Shown: positions 35,601 to 59,742 of the stretch, piece after piece
How the letters are laid out: every line of letters begins with the position of its first letter
How positions within the stretch are numbered: the first letter of the stretch is position 1
Assembly (NCBI GenBank): GCA_949318235.1
Contig: OX439131.1
Span: 6,280,579-6,344,578, forward strand
Length of the DNA: 64,000 bases
Source of the DNA: Ecdyonurus torrentis
Lineage: Eukaryota > Arthropoda > Insecta > Ephemeroptera > Heptageniidae
Direction of reading: 5' to 3'
Notes under the pieces: model-generated
The model's input: only the letters and a program-made list of their open reading frames with translations
The model's database searches: none
What the model was told of the DNA's origin: nothing
Program-made: the position numbers and the translations under genes

Positions 35601-35899
35601 CTCAAATATGTCATTCAATGCAAAAATTAATGAAGAATAATTTAAATAGCATTAAATAATGCATGCCAGTATTATAAAATTAAAAGTAAACACGTGGCTA
35701 CATGATGCCTTGCCGGGATCAGGTGATGACCATATCATATATTACACAAAATCATGCGGACTTTCACAAAAGTTAGCAAATATTTTTATTAAAATGAATA
35801 TTGCAAAAAGAAAAGATGCATTTTGTTTCCATAAAACATTAAATTTCAAGCCGATGACATTGGATATTAAATAATAACAATTTACAATTACTCACCCAT
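29610..35899 (-). CDS. RpS8: 40S ribosomal protein S8
   Basis: Six coding exons: 35899-35896, 35426-35320, 34624-34525, 34280-34105, 33407-33278 and 29719-29610. They give 208 aa, the standard length of eukaryotic S8, with all phases closed. The sequence opens [20 protein letters not shown] and keeps family blocks such as [45 protein letters not shown] and FRQWYESHY. It ends in a lysine-rich KIKAKKGK tail. The protein is a structural component of the small subunit. The first coding exon holds only ATG plus one base. A poly(A) signal (AATAAA, 29565-29560) lies 45 nt after the stop, so the 3' UTR is very short. Introns 2 and 5 each contain a C/D-box snoRNA, and intron 5 is swollen by repeat elements. 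Confidence 0.98.
29829..29935 (-). ncRNA. C/D-box snoRNA, copy 1 (RpS8 intron 5)
   Basis: Read on the minus strand, a GCATACG/GTATGC terminal stem brackets a C box ATGATGA (29928-29922) and a D box CTGA (29838-29835). The sequence just before the D box, TTGTCATAGTTACT, is complementary to the highly conserved AGTAACTATGAC of large-subunit rRNA. The D+5 rule would place methylation on the second A of AGTAA, a site class served by yeast snR13 and metazoan U15-type guides. Intronic location in a ribosomal protein gene is typical. Confidence 0.85.
30324..32278. mobile_element. ~2-kb foldback element in RpS8 intron 5
   Basis: Terminal ATATTCAACTCAAAAAA (30324-30340) is mirrored at 32262-32278. 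Next-inner arms (AAAGCAACTGACCAG near 30424 and CTGGTCAGTTGCTTT near 32218) also pair. A second, inner pairing spans roughly 30930-31110 with 31290-31490 (for example GTTTTAGGGGTG with CACCCCTAAAA). No ORF of note is present. The right side holds three copies of AATCCTGACGTCAGAAA. It is best described as a foldback or composite MITE. Confidence 0.75.
31927..32098 (+). repeat. Three CRE-like TGACGTCA repeats with ATTGGTC boxes
   Basis: CAACAATCCTGACGTCAGAA recurs, with the CTGACGTCAG core at about 31935, 31977 and 32082. The first two form a ~42-bp tandem unit and are each followed by a (G/T)ATTGGTC box (inverted CCAAT). They lie within the foldback element, in RpS8 intron 5. Confidence 0.75.
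32612..32708. repeat. Family A half copy
   Basis: GATGGTAAGCCCCTTGCTGG followed by TTTCCTATATCCTTTCCCTT matches the right edge of family A; the left arm is not evident. It lies in RpS8 intron 5. Confidence 0.55.
32907..33202. repeat. Family D palindrome, copy 1
   Basis: A ~296-bp hairpin with ends GGTGTAGAACACCTTGAAC and GTTCAAGGTGTTCTAC. Central arms CAGCTCGCCTGTT and AACAGGCGAGCTG surround GCGCGC. ATTTATTTTCCATTTACAAA and its inverse lie between. It lies in RpS8 intron 5, about 75 bp upstream of coding exon 5 in + coordinates. Confidence 0.9.
34855..34956 (-). ncRNA. C/D-box snoRNA, copy 2 (RpS8 intron 2)
   Basis: On the minus strand it has C box ATGATGA (34950-34944), D box CTGA (34863-34860) and a CACAC/GTGTG terminal stem. 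It shares CACGAGG, TTGAAGGTTT and CCAATGGAGTTGATAT with copy 1, and the same guide ATGTCATAGTTACT before the D box. It is a paralog with the same predicted large-subunit rRNA target, AGTAACTATGAC. Confidence 0.88.
35027..35178. repeat. Family C element, copy 3
   Basis: CTGTAGGTATGTACAGCTCT on the left and its near inverse on the right (CAGAGCTGTACATACCTACA). CGAACGATTTGCATAGGCAA and CACACTATGTTATCTTTA lie inside. It is the best-preserved member of the family, in RpS8 intron 2. Confidence 0.9.
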
Positions 35900-36060
35900 G
35901 TTTGTTGCCGCGACCGCTCGATCGATGAAAGAATGTATCGATAATCGCCCAAAAAAATCGATATGAAAAGTAAATAGCGGGAATAGTTTTGAAAGTTTTG
36001 CAGCTCGTGCGCACACGTTTTCACTTCGTGCGCAACATGCGCAAATACAATAAATTAATA
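35900..36060 (-). promoter_or_regulatory. Probable RpS8 promoter and 5' leader
   Basis: The sequence upstream of the RpS8 ATG is GC-richer than its surroundings. It contains two CpG-bearing motifs, CGTGCGCACACG (about 36007) and TGCGCAACATGCGCA (about 36032), resembling NRF1-type sites. A short pyrimidine run (CTTTC on the minus strand near 35930) could be the TOP start, but this is not certain. Confidence 0.4.
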
Positions 36061-37003
36061 TATTAGAGCTATATTGAATTAATTATTTCAAAAATTACGT
36101 AAAAAGAAAAGAAAGATGTGCAAAGAGAAGATTTAAATTTATTAAGTACCCACAAATTTTGTTTAAATTTAGAAAATAATAATATCTATGTACTTATATT
36201 GTATTATTGTACAATATAATTATAAATGTTATTTAAAAATGAAGAATAACTACTGTGTGCAAGTATGTAAAATAAAATACGCTTGAATAATTAACAATAA
36301 TTATAATTCCCATCGACATAATGAAGAAAAGCGTCATCAAAAGTCATCATCAATCATCAGTCTTTATAATATAGCAATATATTTACTTTTTCTAAAAAAT
36401 GATCGAACTAAAAAAAGGGGGCAAAGAAAAATGAAACAATGATATGGCTAGCTTGTCAATCACTTTATATATTTTTTTCCAAGTGGAAGTTACAATATGA
36501 AATTACATACAAATCATGAAATCACATGATCACACATACTGATTAAAAAAAAAAGCATAAAAGAGAGATAATTAAAACGCTTGTTAATTATTATTTTACT
36601 GATTTATTTAAAGATCAAATTTTTTATTCTAAAATTCTATTATTATTTTGCTTATAAAAAAATGTTTATGTATAATATTATATTATATTATTTTCTCGCT
36701 CGTATTGCTGATTTTTTTCCTTCCCGATAGGCAACCTGCAGTGTTGATACGCTGAAGAAGTTGCATAACTTTAAGGCGCTTAGGAAAATCATAAAATGAG
36801 CTGCACTTCAGTCTTTAAGTTTCTATTTTCTATTATTATTACTATTTAGATACATAAAAGTGGTTTCAAATCTGTTCTATAATATAATGCAATCATAAGC
36901 ATATCTATAATTTTCAGAAAGTAAAAAAAAACAAAAATTCATTAATTTTTAAAAAATACAATGATATATTTTGAAAATTAATAATATAATAATTACTGAC
37001 TCT

Positions 37004-37034
<31 letters not shown>

Positions 37035-38990
37035 CATATTACTAAATAAAACACCTTAAAGATATACAATACAACCTTAAAGATCTACAATACAATAATA
37101 ACAATAAATGCGGTTTTAATTTAGAGGCAAAAAACATTGTAAATAATACAGTAACATTTTCAGCGCTGTCTATAAGAGTTTAAAAAAATGTCTATTTTTA
37201 GGGTTAAAAAAATCCAGCTCTGATTTTTTTTTATTGCAAACTAAATAATTAAACTAAATAATAATATATTTTTGTTTTTAAACTGTACGCTCATACACAA
37301 AGTTATCACATCAATGTATTAAAATTATTAAGAATGGGGATTAAAGCATATATGATTAAGAACTGATTTACCGATAATAAGTCATAAAATTATTTCTTCG
37401 GATGCTTTTAAATCCTTTCAAAATCATAAATAACTGAACCTTTTATTTATTGTATGTATATATTTTTATTTTGTCCTTTTTACAAATATTTCACTGTCAC
37501 AAAAATATTTTTGAATTATAGGATGATGCTGAATGCTGATAGAATCAAAATATCTGAAGGTCTTTTCCTCTAACCCATCATATTTTCACCTCTTTTAGTG
37601 TATATAAATAAAATTTAATAGCTATAAAACAATCGAATATATTTTCTTTTTAAACATCTAAATTTTACCTTGAAAAAAAAATTACAAATTTGAAGCTCAA
37701 ATATAAAAAATAATAAGAGAAGCGTGTTTTAACAATTACAGTTTTCAGATAATAATATATTTGTGTGAAAGTATAATTCTCTCACTGTATATGTATTGTT
37801 TTTATTGAAGGATTATATATATATTTTTCTATATAAGGACAAACAACGTCGCTCTGCTTATAAAAAGAAAACAAAAGACTAAAATTAAAATATATATAAG
37901 AGCATTTATATATTTTGGTCCTTTTGTTCTGTCAAATAATCCAGCTAAAAACAAAGTAAAAAATAAATAAAGAAACGCTGTGGCTATACACGATGTGACA
38001 AAAATGGTATTATTAACTTTTTTTTATTATAAAACAAAAAAGTAGAACTGACTATATTCTAAGTAAGTTGAATAAAACCTGTCGTACAATATAAATAAAA
38101 TGTAGTTTTCATTCTGTCACTGGCCCCATGTATTTATTATTTTTTTTTTATAGCATATATTTTTTAGATAGATTTTTCAATTGTCATTTTCTGTGTTTTT
38201 TCTTTTATATATGATCATTATTTTAAAATTCAATAAAAGCTCAAGTAATTTTGAAATTTTCCAAAAATAATAATTACGATGATTGTTTTTTTGCAAAAGT
38301 TATTCATACTAATTGTTACTATTTTTTCTGTACTATCACAGGAATCATATACTCTAATTGCCAAGAAATTAAAGTTATATTTTTACGTACACACACGGTA
38401 TACTATACAGCATGACATTTCAAATAACATTTTAAATAAATTTTATTATATTAAAATCGAAGTTTGTTTTTTAAAAATGATGATAAAGGAGTTTTAAATT
38501 AAATTTGGTTTTGTTTTGGTTAACGCTCCACTACACATAAAATCCTTTATTCATATTATAGTCAGGGTACCAAACTTGTAGATTACACCGCGCGCGTTGC
38601 CAGAGCACCTTATGTTCTCCAATTCATAGTGATAATATTTATTACACGACTTTAGGGGATAATTTTTATATATAAATTCCTACAATCACACTATATATAA
38701 TAAATTACAAAAATTGAAACCAGGACATGGGAAAAAAAAAGTCATTGTCTCGTTTTTTAAAAGTTATAATGTAAGGGACTCCTTTTCTTTATCTCTCTGG
38801 CTTAAAAAGACAGAATGCAGTGTGTGTGTGTGAGATATAAAATATATCTTACGAGTTTTTTTTTTTTTTTTTTTTTTTATGTAGCTTTAGAGCGCTCGCT
38901 GGCTCTAACAATAAGATTTCTTCAAGATACAAGACCAATGAAAAAAAAAATAATAATAATGATAGCAAGCTATAGTAAGGGGGAGGTTAC
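36061..38990. other. AT-rich spacer without a supported gene
   Basis: Long AT-rich sequence with a 28-bp poly(T) at about 37007. The only coding-like patch is 36731-36799: preceded by a pyrimidine tract and GATAG, it opens a 22-residue frame (ATCSVDTLKKLHNFKALRKI then IK, stop) with higher GC content. It could be an isolated terminal exon, but no partner exon was found. Confidence 0.45.
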
Positions 38991-39236
38991 CGCACAGTCA
39001 GGTAAGAAAGCGTGACTAGAAGTATGCGCATGCGCACAGGTACGCCTCCAGCAGTGGCTGCCCTTGACTGGGATGACCGAAGCGAAGAAAAAAGCCACGC
39101 TTCTTTGGGCCGTTACTACAAAATATATAATCTCCGTCACTTTTTTAAAGATACCACGTCTGTAAAGTGTATACATTTAAAAAATCTCTTTAAAAAATAT
39201 ATATCGATATAGTAAATTAAATAACATGTGATTGTC
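38991..39236 (+). promoter_or_regulatory. Probable promoter of the LRR gene with an NRF1-like site
   Basis: TGCGCATGCGCA at 39024-39035 is a perfect palindromic match to the NRF1/Ewg consensus, about 200 bp upstream of the ATG. It lies in a GC-rich island in AT-rich surroundings. The island also carries imperfect inverted arms (AAGAAAGCGTGAC at 39004 and GCCACGCTTCTT near 39094). Confidence 0.5.
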
Positions 39237-47763
<8,527 letters not shown>

Positions 47764-50700
47764 TTGATATTAAGTTTTTATAACTGAATTGAACTATCCT
47801 GAAATCGTCAAAAAAAAAAAAAAAAAAGCCAAACCTTTTAATTCATATAGTCGATTGGCAATTTGGAGCAGCGTTTATGCTAATCAATTCCTAGACTTAA
47901 TAACTAAATGGAATATTATATTGATATATAATCACAGAATAAAAATGTCGGACTAATTTGTTCTTCTTTAGAATTTTAAAACAGATCTATCGAAATCGTT
48001 ATAGATTGAAATAGCTTGTTTGTAAATTGTCACATTTCGCAGTACGAAAACTAAATTGTAACATAAAAAAAAAATGAAGTACTATATTTAAATATTATAG
48101 TACTGCGTGTTACATTTAAAAATAATAATTTTTGAGGAAAAAAATCATTATGAAAAAATGAATTTATTTTGAAGAAAATGCAAATTATCACTACAATTAA
48201 GGTGTAAATCAAAGACTCAATATAATAAATTACAAAAACTAAGGAAAATTCAAATGCATGAACATTGGGGTTGCCCACCGCAATAATTTGCCTTAATGAA
48301 GGCTGGAAAATAAGATTGTATGAGAGAAACCAAACAGTATTTTACATTCATATCGCTTTTTTTTTCTTTTAATGAACTGGAAGCTGTAAAATTATTGCCT
48401 TGAAAAATTGTATCTCAACTTTACATAAAATTAATAAAGCTTTAAATTATGTTTTGGTGCAAGCAAATAAAGAGAAAGGTATTTTGATGGTATATAAATA
48501 TTCCTCTTTGTAAAGTCGTATATTTTAACGTTTAGTACAAAAATTATTATTGGAATATTTAATGTTTATATATAATACAGTATATTATGTTTATCTTTAT
48601 TTATTATGATATTTTATTATATATTTTTATGCGTTTGCTGAAACGGTGCTGAGGCTTTTTTGTTATACATAATTATGCATTATAAAAGCACCAATAATTA
48701 TTTTAAATAAAACAATATGGTATATCAATATGGTAAGTTGCAACACTTATTATTTAATATCTTGTTAAAACAACCCTCGTTCAGTTTTTTTTTTTTTTTT
48801 TTTTTTGTTTGTTTGTTAAAACAATGATAAAAAAAAGCTAACAAGCATCTTACAAGAGGTCGTAACTTACCATACAGCCTAATATAATATGCACTATAAA
48901 AAGTTTATTATTATTATAATTATTTTGTAAATGTAGAAGTGTGTATTTTAACTTTGCTATATATTCGGAGGTCTAATTTATGTTAATGGCTCTATTATAT
49001 ATTGTATAGAATGATTGAGTTTTGTAAATTATTAGTTTTTTATTGTCCGCGTTACGACATCTAGTCTATAGTTAATTATTGTGTAATTTTTATAATTTTT
49101 TATACCTATAAAATATAGCAGCAGGCGTTCCTAAAATGTATCGTACAAATCTTGTATTATTTAATTTAATAGATGTAAAATATGTGAAAATAAAATATAT
49201 TATATAAATTAGAAAACGATGTTTATTTTTTTAAAGTCATATAATTAATTTATTATACTGATTATGCATAAATTGTTATAAATATTATAATATGTATTTA
49301 TGTTTTATACAAAACACTAACAAGAATAAAATTTAAAAAATGTAAAGGTAATTTTATTTCATATTCTAAAAGAGGACATTGTTCTGAAATCGATTGATAT
49401 GCGAATTTATAATTTTTAAGTATTATTAATTATTTTTGCAAATCGAAAAATGACATCACGGGCAGCAACTTATGAATGTGGAAATAGGAAAAAGTTACCA
49501 ACCATGTCGTCATTTTGCAGTTTTCAAAAATTAATTTTTAGAAGAAAAAAAAAAAAAAAAAAAAAAAAAGAATTTCATATATCTATATCGATTCAAGAAA
49601 TTGTTCTGGATTAGCATACGCAATAAAATTACTCACTAAATTTGTTTGGTTGTGTTTCTCATTATGCTAAAAAGTGGGGAAAGGAAAGAAGTTCTATTAC
49701 TCATAAATGTTTAATTGGATCATTCAAACGTGGGGCTCAAATACATAAATAAATGGAAATAATTGCAAAAATACAATAAAATAGTGGGCTCAGACAAGAC
49801 CAACTTTGGTTTTGTCTCAGATTGATTTTTTTTCTTTAGAAAAAGTCAATTTTAACTACGGATAGTAATTTAACTTCATAATTTGTATTTTAATTATTCT
49901 TTGGGGGGGGGGGGGGAAAGAAGTTTAAATTGGTTATACGTATTACGTATTACTGATTTTTTTTTAAATATATATTTTTATAAGTTATGAGACAATAGAG
50001 TTTAAATGTATAGCTATCAATGCTGTACCTTTGAATGTCAAAAACTTCGCATCATATACTGTATAAGAGACACATACACATAGTACCCAAATCGTCATAG
50101 TATCTCCTATCCTAATTAGGAAAATCAGCGTCCCTCCTCCGTAATAAAATAGCGTATTTGACATAATGATGTTGTATAATTTTTAACTTTGTCCTTGTAC
50201 AAAAACAAACCCTAAAGATTGTGTAAACAAATGACATATAAGAGAAATAATGATAAAATTTTAGGGTTCATAATGGAAATTGTGACCGGATCAATGTAAA
50301 CTTGTGCGATGTGCATTGAAATAGCGCCTTGTTTTTGTTGGTTATGCAATGTGTGTTACTGTAATGCAAAACAAGTTGCATACATTCATTTTCTGCAGGC
50401 GCCAAGACAAAAACGTACCCACCACACTTTTTCTTGCTTTTCTTCATGAGCAATACAAGTGGCCAGTATACATGCGCTTAATTAATGCATAAATATATTT
50501 TTGGCCTGGGTTAGAAATTATACTTTTATACCTATGTCTCCGACAGTTTAAGTTCACATTAACTTCCATTTCCCTATTTTTCTTGTTTTGTAATTAAATC
50601 TTTTTAGCTATGAATTTTTCCTTTATAATATATTATTAATTTGAATGATAACCAAAAGAAAATAAAGTTGTATTTTGCACAACAAATTAAGTAGTTCTCA

Positions 50701-51136
50701 ATTTAAAATTTGCTCATAAACTTTATTATTATTATTTTTTTAATGTGAAAAAATATACTTCCAAAAAATACCATTAAAATGTCTAAATTTAATATTGAGA
50801 AGATTAATAGTAATAAAGTTCTTCCATTTTTTTTTAATGCCCCCCTCCTTCCTCTATTTATAACTACTTGTGCCATGCTGTATGCATTACCAATGTAATA
50901 CTTGGGAGGTTAAATTGAAGAAGAGAGATAATCTAATATAAGAAGAAACATTTTTTTATTGGAACAAATTAAGACTTACACAGAGAAAATACAAATTAGA
51001 AATATTTGGATATAAACTTGGAAACCACTGCTGCTTTAACAACTAATGAATCAATAGCTCATCTACTCAATGTTGAACTAACGATTCATCAGCTGACATA
51101 GCAGACACTGAGAGTTGTGGTAATGCTCCAGGAAAT
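47764..51136. other. LRR 3' UTR and spacer to PSMB3; no gene seen
   Basis: AT-rich. AATAAA at 49189-49194 may end the LRR transcript. A weak imperfect palindrome is near 49430-49530 (AAAATGACATCACG with ATGTCGTCATTTT). A 12-bp G run is at about 49903, and AATAAA for PSMB3 is present on the minus strand near 50955. No RNA gene or conserved frame is seen. Confidence 0.5.
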
Positions 51137-51330
51137 TTAATCCATTCTTGTCTTGATGGAGCGAGTTGTCACCTTGTCCTTCTCACTGGAAAACAAAAAG
51201 AAAATACAGTATACTGTAACATTTTTCTGACTTTTAACTAATGTTCTTATATAAAATGAAGAAGTATAACAATTTAAAAGCACTGATGGCACAAAATGAA
51301 CTGTTATTTATTAATGCATCATACAAATTA

Positions 51331-51362
<32 letters not shown>

Positions 51363-53892
51363 GGAAAATCTAGACTTGTTTTTACTTGACAAGAAATATA
51401 ACATAAACTGAAATCAGAAATTATGATATCATACTTACATTACATGAACAACTGCTCCCCAACCAGACATGGCATCTCTGTCTACTGCATTCACGAGGGC
51501 TTGAGAAATGGTTTCAAAGATATCGTCGGGTCCAAGACCTGGCTCCCACAGCGCCTCACACATACCATAAAGCTGCTCTGTGCAAGATCCAGATACCACA
51601 AAGTCGTCAGGCTCATTGGGGCAGCCAATCAGGTCAGTGTTAAGGATGTAGGGTTCAAAGGTCTTAGGATCAAGACCAGCAATCACAGGTTCCACAAAGT
51701 AAGGTCCAAACCTATATAAACAAAGTGTACAAATGTTATTTCTCACACCTTCATGTAAATAATAATACAGTATTTACAACATCTTCAAAAAAAAAATCTA
51801 ATTCCTTTAAGATGCCATTGACTTTTATTAATATTACTGTATCAATTTAGAGTAAACTTTATACCTACGAAAGGCTTGAAGGAGTGGGGGGGGAGGGAGG
51901 GGAGCTAAATAGACAAATTTAATAACTTATAATACCATATGAAATTATATATGGATTGAAAGGAAAGGATACATACTTGAAATCAGGAAAGACCTTAACA
52001 TACTAGTTGTGAAAGGGGTTCCAAATAGTTTAGTGAAAGTTCTTAAAAACACAGAAATAATAAAACACTATACACAACATACTTCACTATTTCTGTGCTG
52101 TACTCAAGTTCATCAGATTCAGTGGCACAGGTTCTTTCCAAAACATCTCCATGCTTATTGATTTTAATGCAGGCTTAACTAAGAATGTGAGCCAATATCA
52201 TATATGATGTTAATTTTTACCCTTGGCAGTAATCACTTACTTTCGTAGGGTGAATGAAAACTAAAAAGGTGGGAGAAGTTTACGAGATAAAAAGCTGAAG
52301 AGCTCGAGTGTAGCAAGAATTTTAAACATAGTATAGAACAACACTTCCCTATGCTAACTTTCTTGCTAATTTCTACTATTCTTTACTTTTTAACTTTTAT
52401 GACAGTTTGTGACATAAACATATGGTGACAGTTTGTTTTCATAATTTATTATGATGTGAAATGATTAGACTACATGAACAATTAATCATGCTAATAAAAA
52501 TAATCAATAATAATGAGGACAATATCTAGGCCTCACTAGAAGAGAAATTTACTCTTTCACTTAATCCCTTTGAAAATAGGAAGACAAATTTTGCACCAAA
52601 TACTTTTTTCTTGTTATTATTACCTCCTTTCATACAGCAGATTGGAGACCATTGCACCAAATGTTCTGGGGTGGATTTTACGATTTTCCCTGAGCTCATA
52701 CAAGTTGAGACGGAACTTAAGACGCTCGTGGACTGTCTGGGTGTCTGAGGCAAGTCCAGGGAGACCTACATACAGGTGAGGTCCCATTTCAAATACTTTC
52801 TGTAAGCAGAATAAATAACTTCAGTTAATACATAAAATATTACTGGGTTTCTGTGTTACTTTTATGTGTTATTTCAGGCAATAAATATACATAGCAATGA
52901 TAAGTCATTTTGCTATGCAAAGTTACACCAAATAAATTACATATCGATGCCTCCGCATCAAAAGCAAGCATCTACACTTTCCAGATTTCCAACAAAACAA
53001 CTAGCTACACTTTCCGCCGACGAGCATCTGCAATGTTAAGTTTTGTCGGCAATCTGGAAAGTGTAGATGCTCGCTTTTGACGCAGAGGCATCGATATGTA
53101 AATGCTCTTTAGCAGATGTGAGGCTGGCAAGAGTGAGGAGGCCGTCCGTGTTTAGTTTTCATTTTTATCTGGTGACTATAGCGCCGTAGGTAAGAAACCC
53201 ATAGCGGCGAAAAGTGGCGTTACTCCTTTTAACCAAGTTTTTTTTTCTGGATTTGGTCGGCCTCCTCAATCCCACCAGCCTCGAGCAGATGTAAGGTACA
53301 ATTATATATGCATGCTTATAACAACATTATGTAAAATATGTATTTGTATAATTTTAATTTATGTCACACAGGTATGCTATATAATGATACATGCATGCGC
53401 ATTTGTACTGGTATGTATGTATGTAGGTATGTATGCATTTATAGTGATGCATCAGAATCAAACAATGAAACTTCCTAAACATTAATTGCTGCAAAACAAT
53501 TCCACAAAACCCCAACTTCTGTACAACAGTTCTAGGTATAATATGAACTCTTCTTTCATACATACCTGGAAATCAAGGGCCAAGGTTTGTCCCTGGATGC
53601 CAAAACGTTTGTCTGCAGCGATTGCGACACATTTTTCACCTCTCATTGCCACAACAGCACCTCCATTATATGCAAGTATGGACTGAAATAGATAATATAT
53701 TAATTAATTATCACATTAATGCCTTAAAATTACTAAAATACATTGTAATATTTTTCTAGGTCCATGAAACATGCAAGTCAGGGTGTCGGTGTTTTGAGAC
53801 ACCGATACATGATAAGTACTGCTTGCAGAAATAAAAATAATGGATCATATTATGAAAAATATTTAAAATTATCATAAAATTATCCTTACCAT
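51137..53892 (-). CDS. PSMB3: Proteasome subunit beta type-3
   Basis: Coding exons are 53892-53890 (ATG only), 53682-53566, 52799-52624, 51711-51439 and 51185-51137, giving 205 aa as in human PSMB3. Characteristic blocks are [89 protein letters not shown] and the terminal KTRMD. It is a structural, noncatalytic beta-ring subunit of the 20S proteasome and has no catalytic N-terminal threonine. The start exon is inferred: ATG followed by a good GTAAGG donor at 53889, in phase with SILAYNGG. Another upstream exon cannot be excluded. Two palindromic elements and a diverged family-A copy sit in its introns. Confidence 0.96.
51955..52400. repeat. Diverged family A copy in PSMB3 intron 3
   Basis: GAAAGGAAAGGATACATAC at the left, AGTTCTTAAAAACACAGA and TTTCTGTGCTGTACTC inside, and TTGCTAATTTCTACTATTC at the right follow the family-A order. 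Substitutions are many. Confidence 0.4.
52937..53101. repeat. ~165-bp palindrome in PSMB3 intron 2
   Basis: Arms TTACATATCGATGCCTC and GAGGCATCGATATGTAA at the ends, AGCATCTACACTTTCCAGAT and its inverse inside, and a loop near 53000-53030. Confidence 0.92.
53119..53283. repeat. Second palindrome, adjacent, in PSMB3 intron 2
   Basis: GAGGCTGG...TGAGGAGGCCG on the left is mirrored by CGGCCTCCTCA...CCAGCCTC on the right, and GCGCCGTAGG/GGCG blocks sit in the middle. It is separated from the preceding palindrome by about 17 bp. Confidence 0.7.
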
Positions 53893-54863
53893 ACTTATAT
53901 CTTGGAAACACTGAAATAAAATTAAAAAAATACCACTTGTCAATGAAGATGACTTGCTTTGCTTTTGGCTGACAACAATATACAGGATTGCCAACCGTAC
54001 TAAATATATTTCTCTTTTAATAATTTAAAAAAGGGACATCAATTTATTTAATTAATCATTTTTTTTATTTAAAAACATTGTAATCTATATGATGTGATGA
54101 AAGTTGTGGTTCACAGAAAATTATTTTATTATATGTTTAGTTGGTGCCAAACACGCGGTAAATTCAAAATTTATTGCTAGAAAATTGAAAAGCTAAAAAT
54201 TGTTTGTTTCATGATACAATATTTAATGGCATCATTTTGTTTTTTGGTTTATGGTCCAGGTCCAATTTTTAGCAGGTCCCAATTGTTGGCAGATGGGTCG
54301 ACTTAATCATAGTAGCTGTTACTATTAACTTTCAAACGGCATCATAAAGTTTGGAAGTTTTCTATTAAAATTTTGAGATACAATTATTAAGTCATCTAAA
54401 TATATCCATGATCTTAATACAACCCTTAAAAAAATATTATATTGTACTCAGCCAATAAAGCTAGAGACTTTAAAATTTTGGATACCCAGGATATATAGGA
54501 TTGACCTCGATAATAATAATAATAATAATAAAAAATCTCAACCCTGCAGTCCAAGCAGAAGTCCACTTGACTTTCTTGTTTTCTTTTCACTACCAAAATA
54601 TGGCAACAAAAAAATTAACAATAATTATATTAATTTAACTACTTTTAATTAATGATATTCAATCACTAATTGAAATAAAAATCCATTTGTACGTTTTAAC
54701 ATTTTTTTATTTATTTTTTTATTTGGTTATTATACATACATTATCATATATACAAATTAAATATTTTAAATTGTTTTAGTTGATAAAATTAATAAAATAA
54801 AATTCTTAAAATGTAAAGTTTATAATATGTCATGTGAATTTATACTTATTATCATTTTCTATA

Positions 54864-54902
<39 letters not shown>

Positions 54903-55117
54903 TGCTCTACCACATAATATATTAAAACTGCATAATCGCCTCATACCAAAAAAATATTATTAAAATAAGAAAAAAAGATGGTAGGTTGTACAAAGAAATA
55001 AAAAATACTGCACATATATTCTACTGTGCTAATTCTATGCATATAGACATAATGAGATAAAATTAATTAGACATCACACAAAGAAAAATCATCAATCAAT
55101 ATTGCTGGAATGCTGGG
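53893..55117. other. Spacer between PSMB3 start and GABARAP 3' end
   Basis: AT-rich sequence with a (TAA)n tract near 54513 and a 34-bp poly(A) at 54867-54900. It must contain the PSMB3 promoter (minus strand) and the GABARAP 3' UTR. No other gene is seen. Confidence 0.5.
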
Positions 55118-58330
<3,213 letters not shown>

Positions 58331-59742
58331 AATTTTAATGAATCATAATTAACAAATATCGAGCTGTCACTGCATCAAAATCTCAAACTACGTAAAAGCA
58401 CAATGTTGTAGAAATAAAAAATTATCAATCCCTAACCAGAACCTATAATAAAGAACTAAAATAATATGGTGGATGATTTCTATAATATTGCTTAATATAT
58501 AGTTAATACCTTAACCTTTCTAAATAATACAGGATTATATAATTTATTATCGTCTCTTAAAAAAAAAAATAGCTTTCCCACAATATTGGGTGCAAAAAAT
58601 TGCATAAAAATTGGCAAGTAAATAGTTTAATAGTAAAAGATAAGAAAAGTGAAAATATTACTACCTATATATAATGTAAAATCATATTTTAGGTTACTGC
58701 AAGCTAAAGAATGACACATATTTACATGCAATTGAAAGAAAAGCAAATGTTTAACCATCTCAACACAATATAAAATTTTTATTTTTGTCAATAAATTGGC
58801 ACAATTATTTGTTATAACACATACAAATTAATACAGAGTGAAATAAGTGTTATTTGGATAACAAAAAAGAAACCTCAAAAAAAAAATTTAAACGTTAGGT
58901 ACATTGGTAAAAAAACACAGCCAACACTTTTTGTAGACATAAATAATTGTCATGAATTAATTACAACATCAAATTAATAAAAATTTAACATACTCAAAAT
59001 AATAATAATAAATAATAATTATATTAAAAAAAAATTCACAAAATAATACAACCACATAGATGACTATCATATTAATTGACAATCAATTCAATTGATTTCA
59101 ATAATATAAAGGATATTTATAATTTTAAATTATTTATTATATTTTCTGCAGCATTTCCCCCCTAAGTATTTTTCATAATGGACATAAAAGGTTCTGAGTA
59201 AATCGTGATGTATTTTAATTGTCAGAACAATAAAAATATATGTTGATTTACAAACAATATTAAAGTATGTCCATTTTTTTTTAAACTACTGATTAGCTGC
59301 CATAAGATTTTTCTTTATCAAAAATGCAGAACAAACTTCACAATTAATAAGAACCAAATGTTGCCTTCAATATTTTGTAATGTTGAAGTACAAACAGTAC
59401 ATATCAAGTCCTAAAATAATGAGAAATAATCTTTTAAATATACAATCTACATAACTTATTGCGTGTGCGTTGTTTGGCTAAATAAAACTTTATAACTTTG
59501 GACATCAAATGTGCAAAAAATATATAGAATTATTTTTACTAATTTTTTTGTCTACTTTTGCAGTATATAAGAATATCTGATTAAAATAAAACTTAAATGT
59601 ACAAAAATACATAAAATGTTATATTTTTATATAATTTTTTTAGGTAATTTTATTTTGTTTTTGATTGATTCAGATTAAAAAAATAAATAATACTGTTAAA
59701 CAAAATGAATCTAAATAAGTCACACATACAGTACATGTATAG
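58331..59742. other. Spacer and 3' UTR of the nuclear protein gene
   Basis: Strongly AT-rich, with no frame, RNA gene or long inverted repeat that I can support. The minus-strand 3' UTR of the adjacent gene starts at its left-hand stop (59743) and runs into this stretch. Confidence 0.5.

Noticed and set aside
39228..39236. GTG-initiated start for the LRR protein
   Set aside because: An in-frame ATG at 39237 immediately precedes a clean signal peptide; GTG starts are not expected in nuclear genes.
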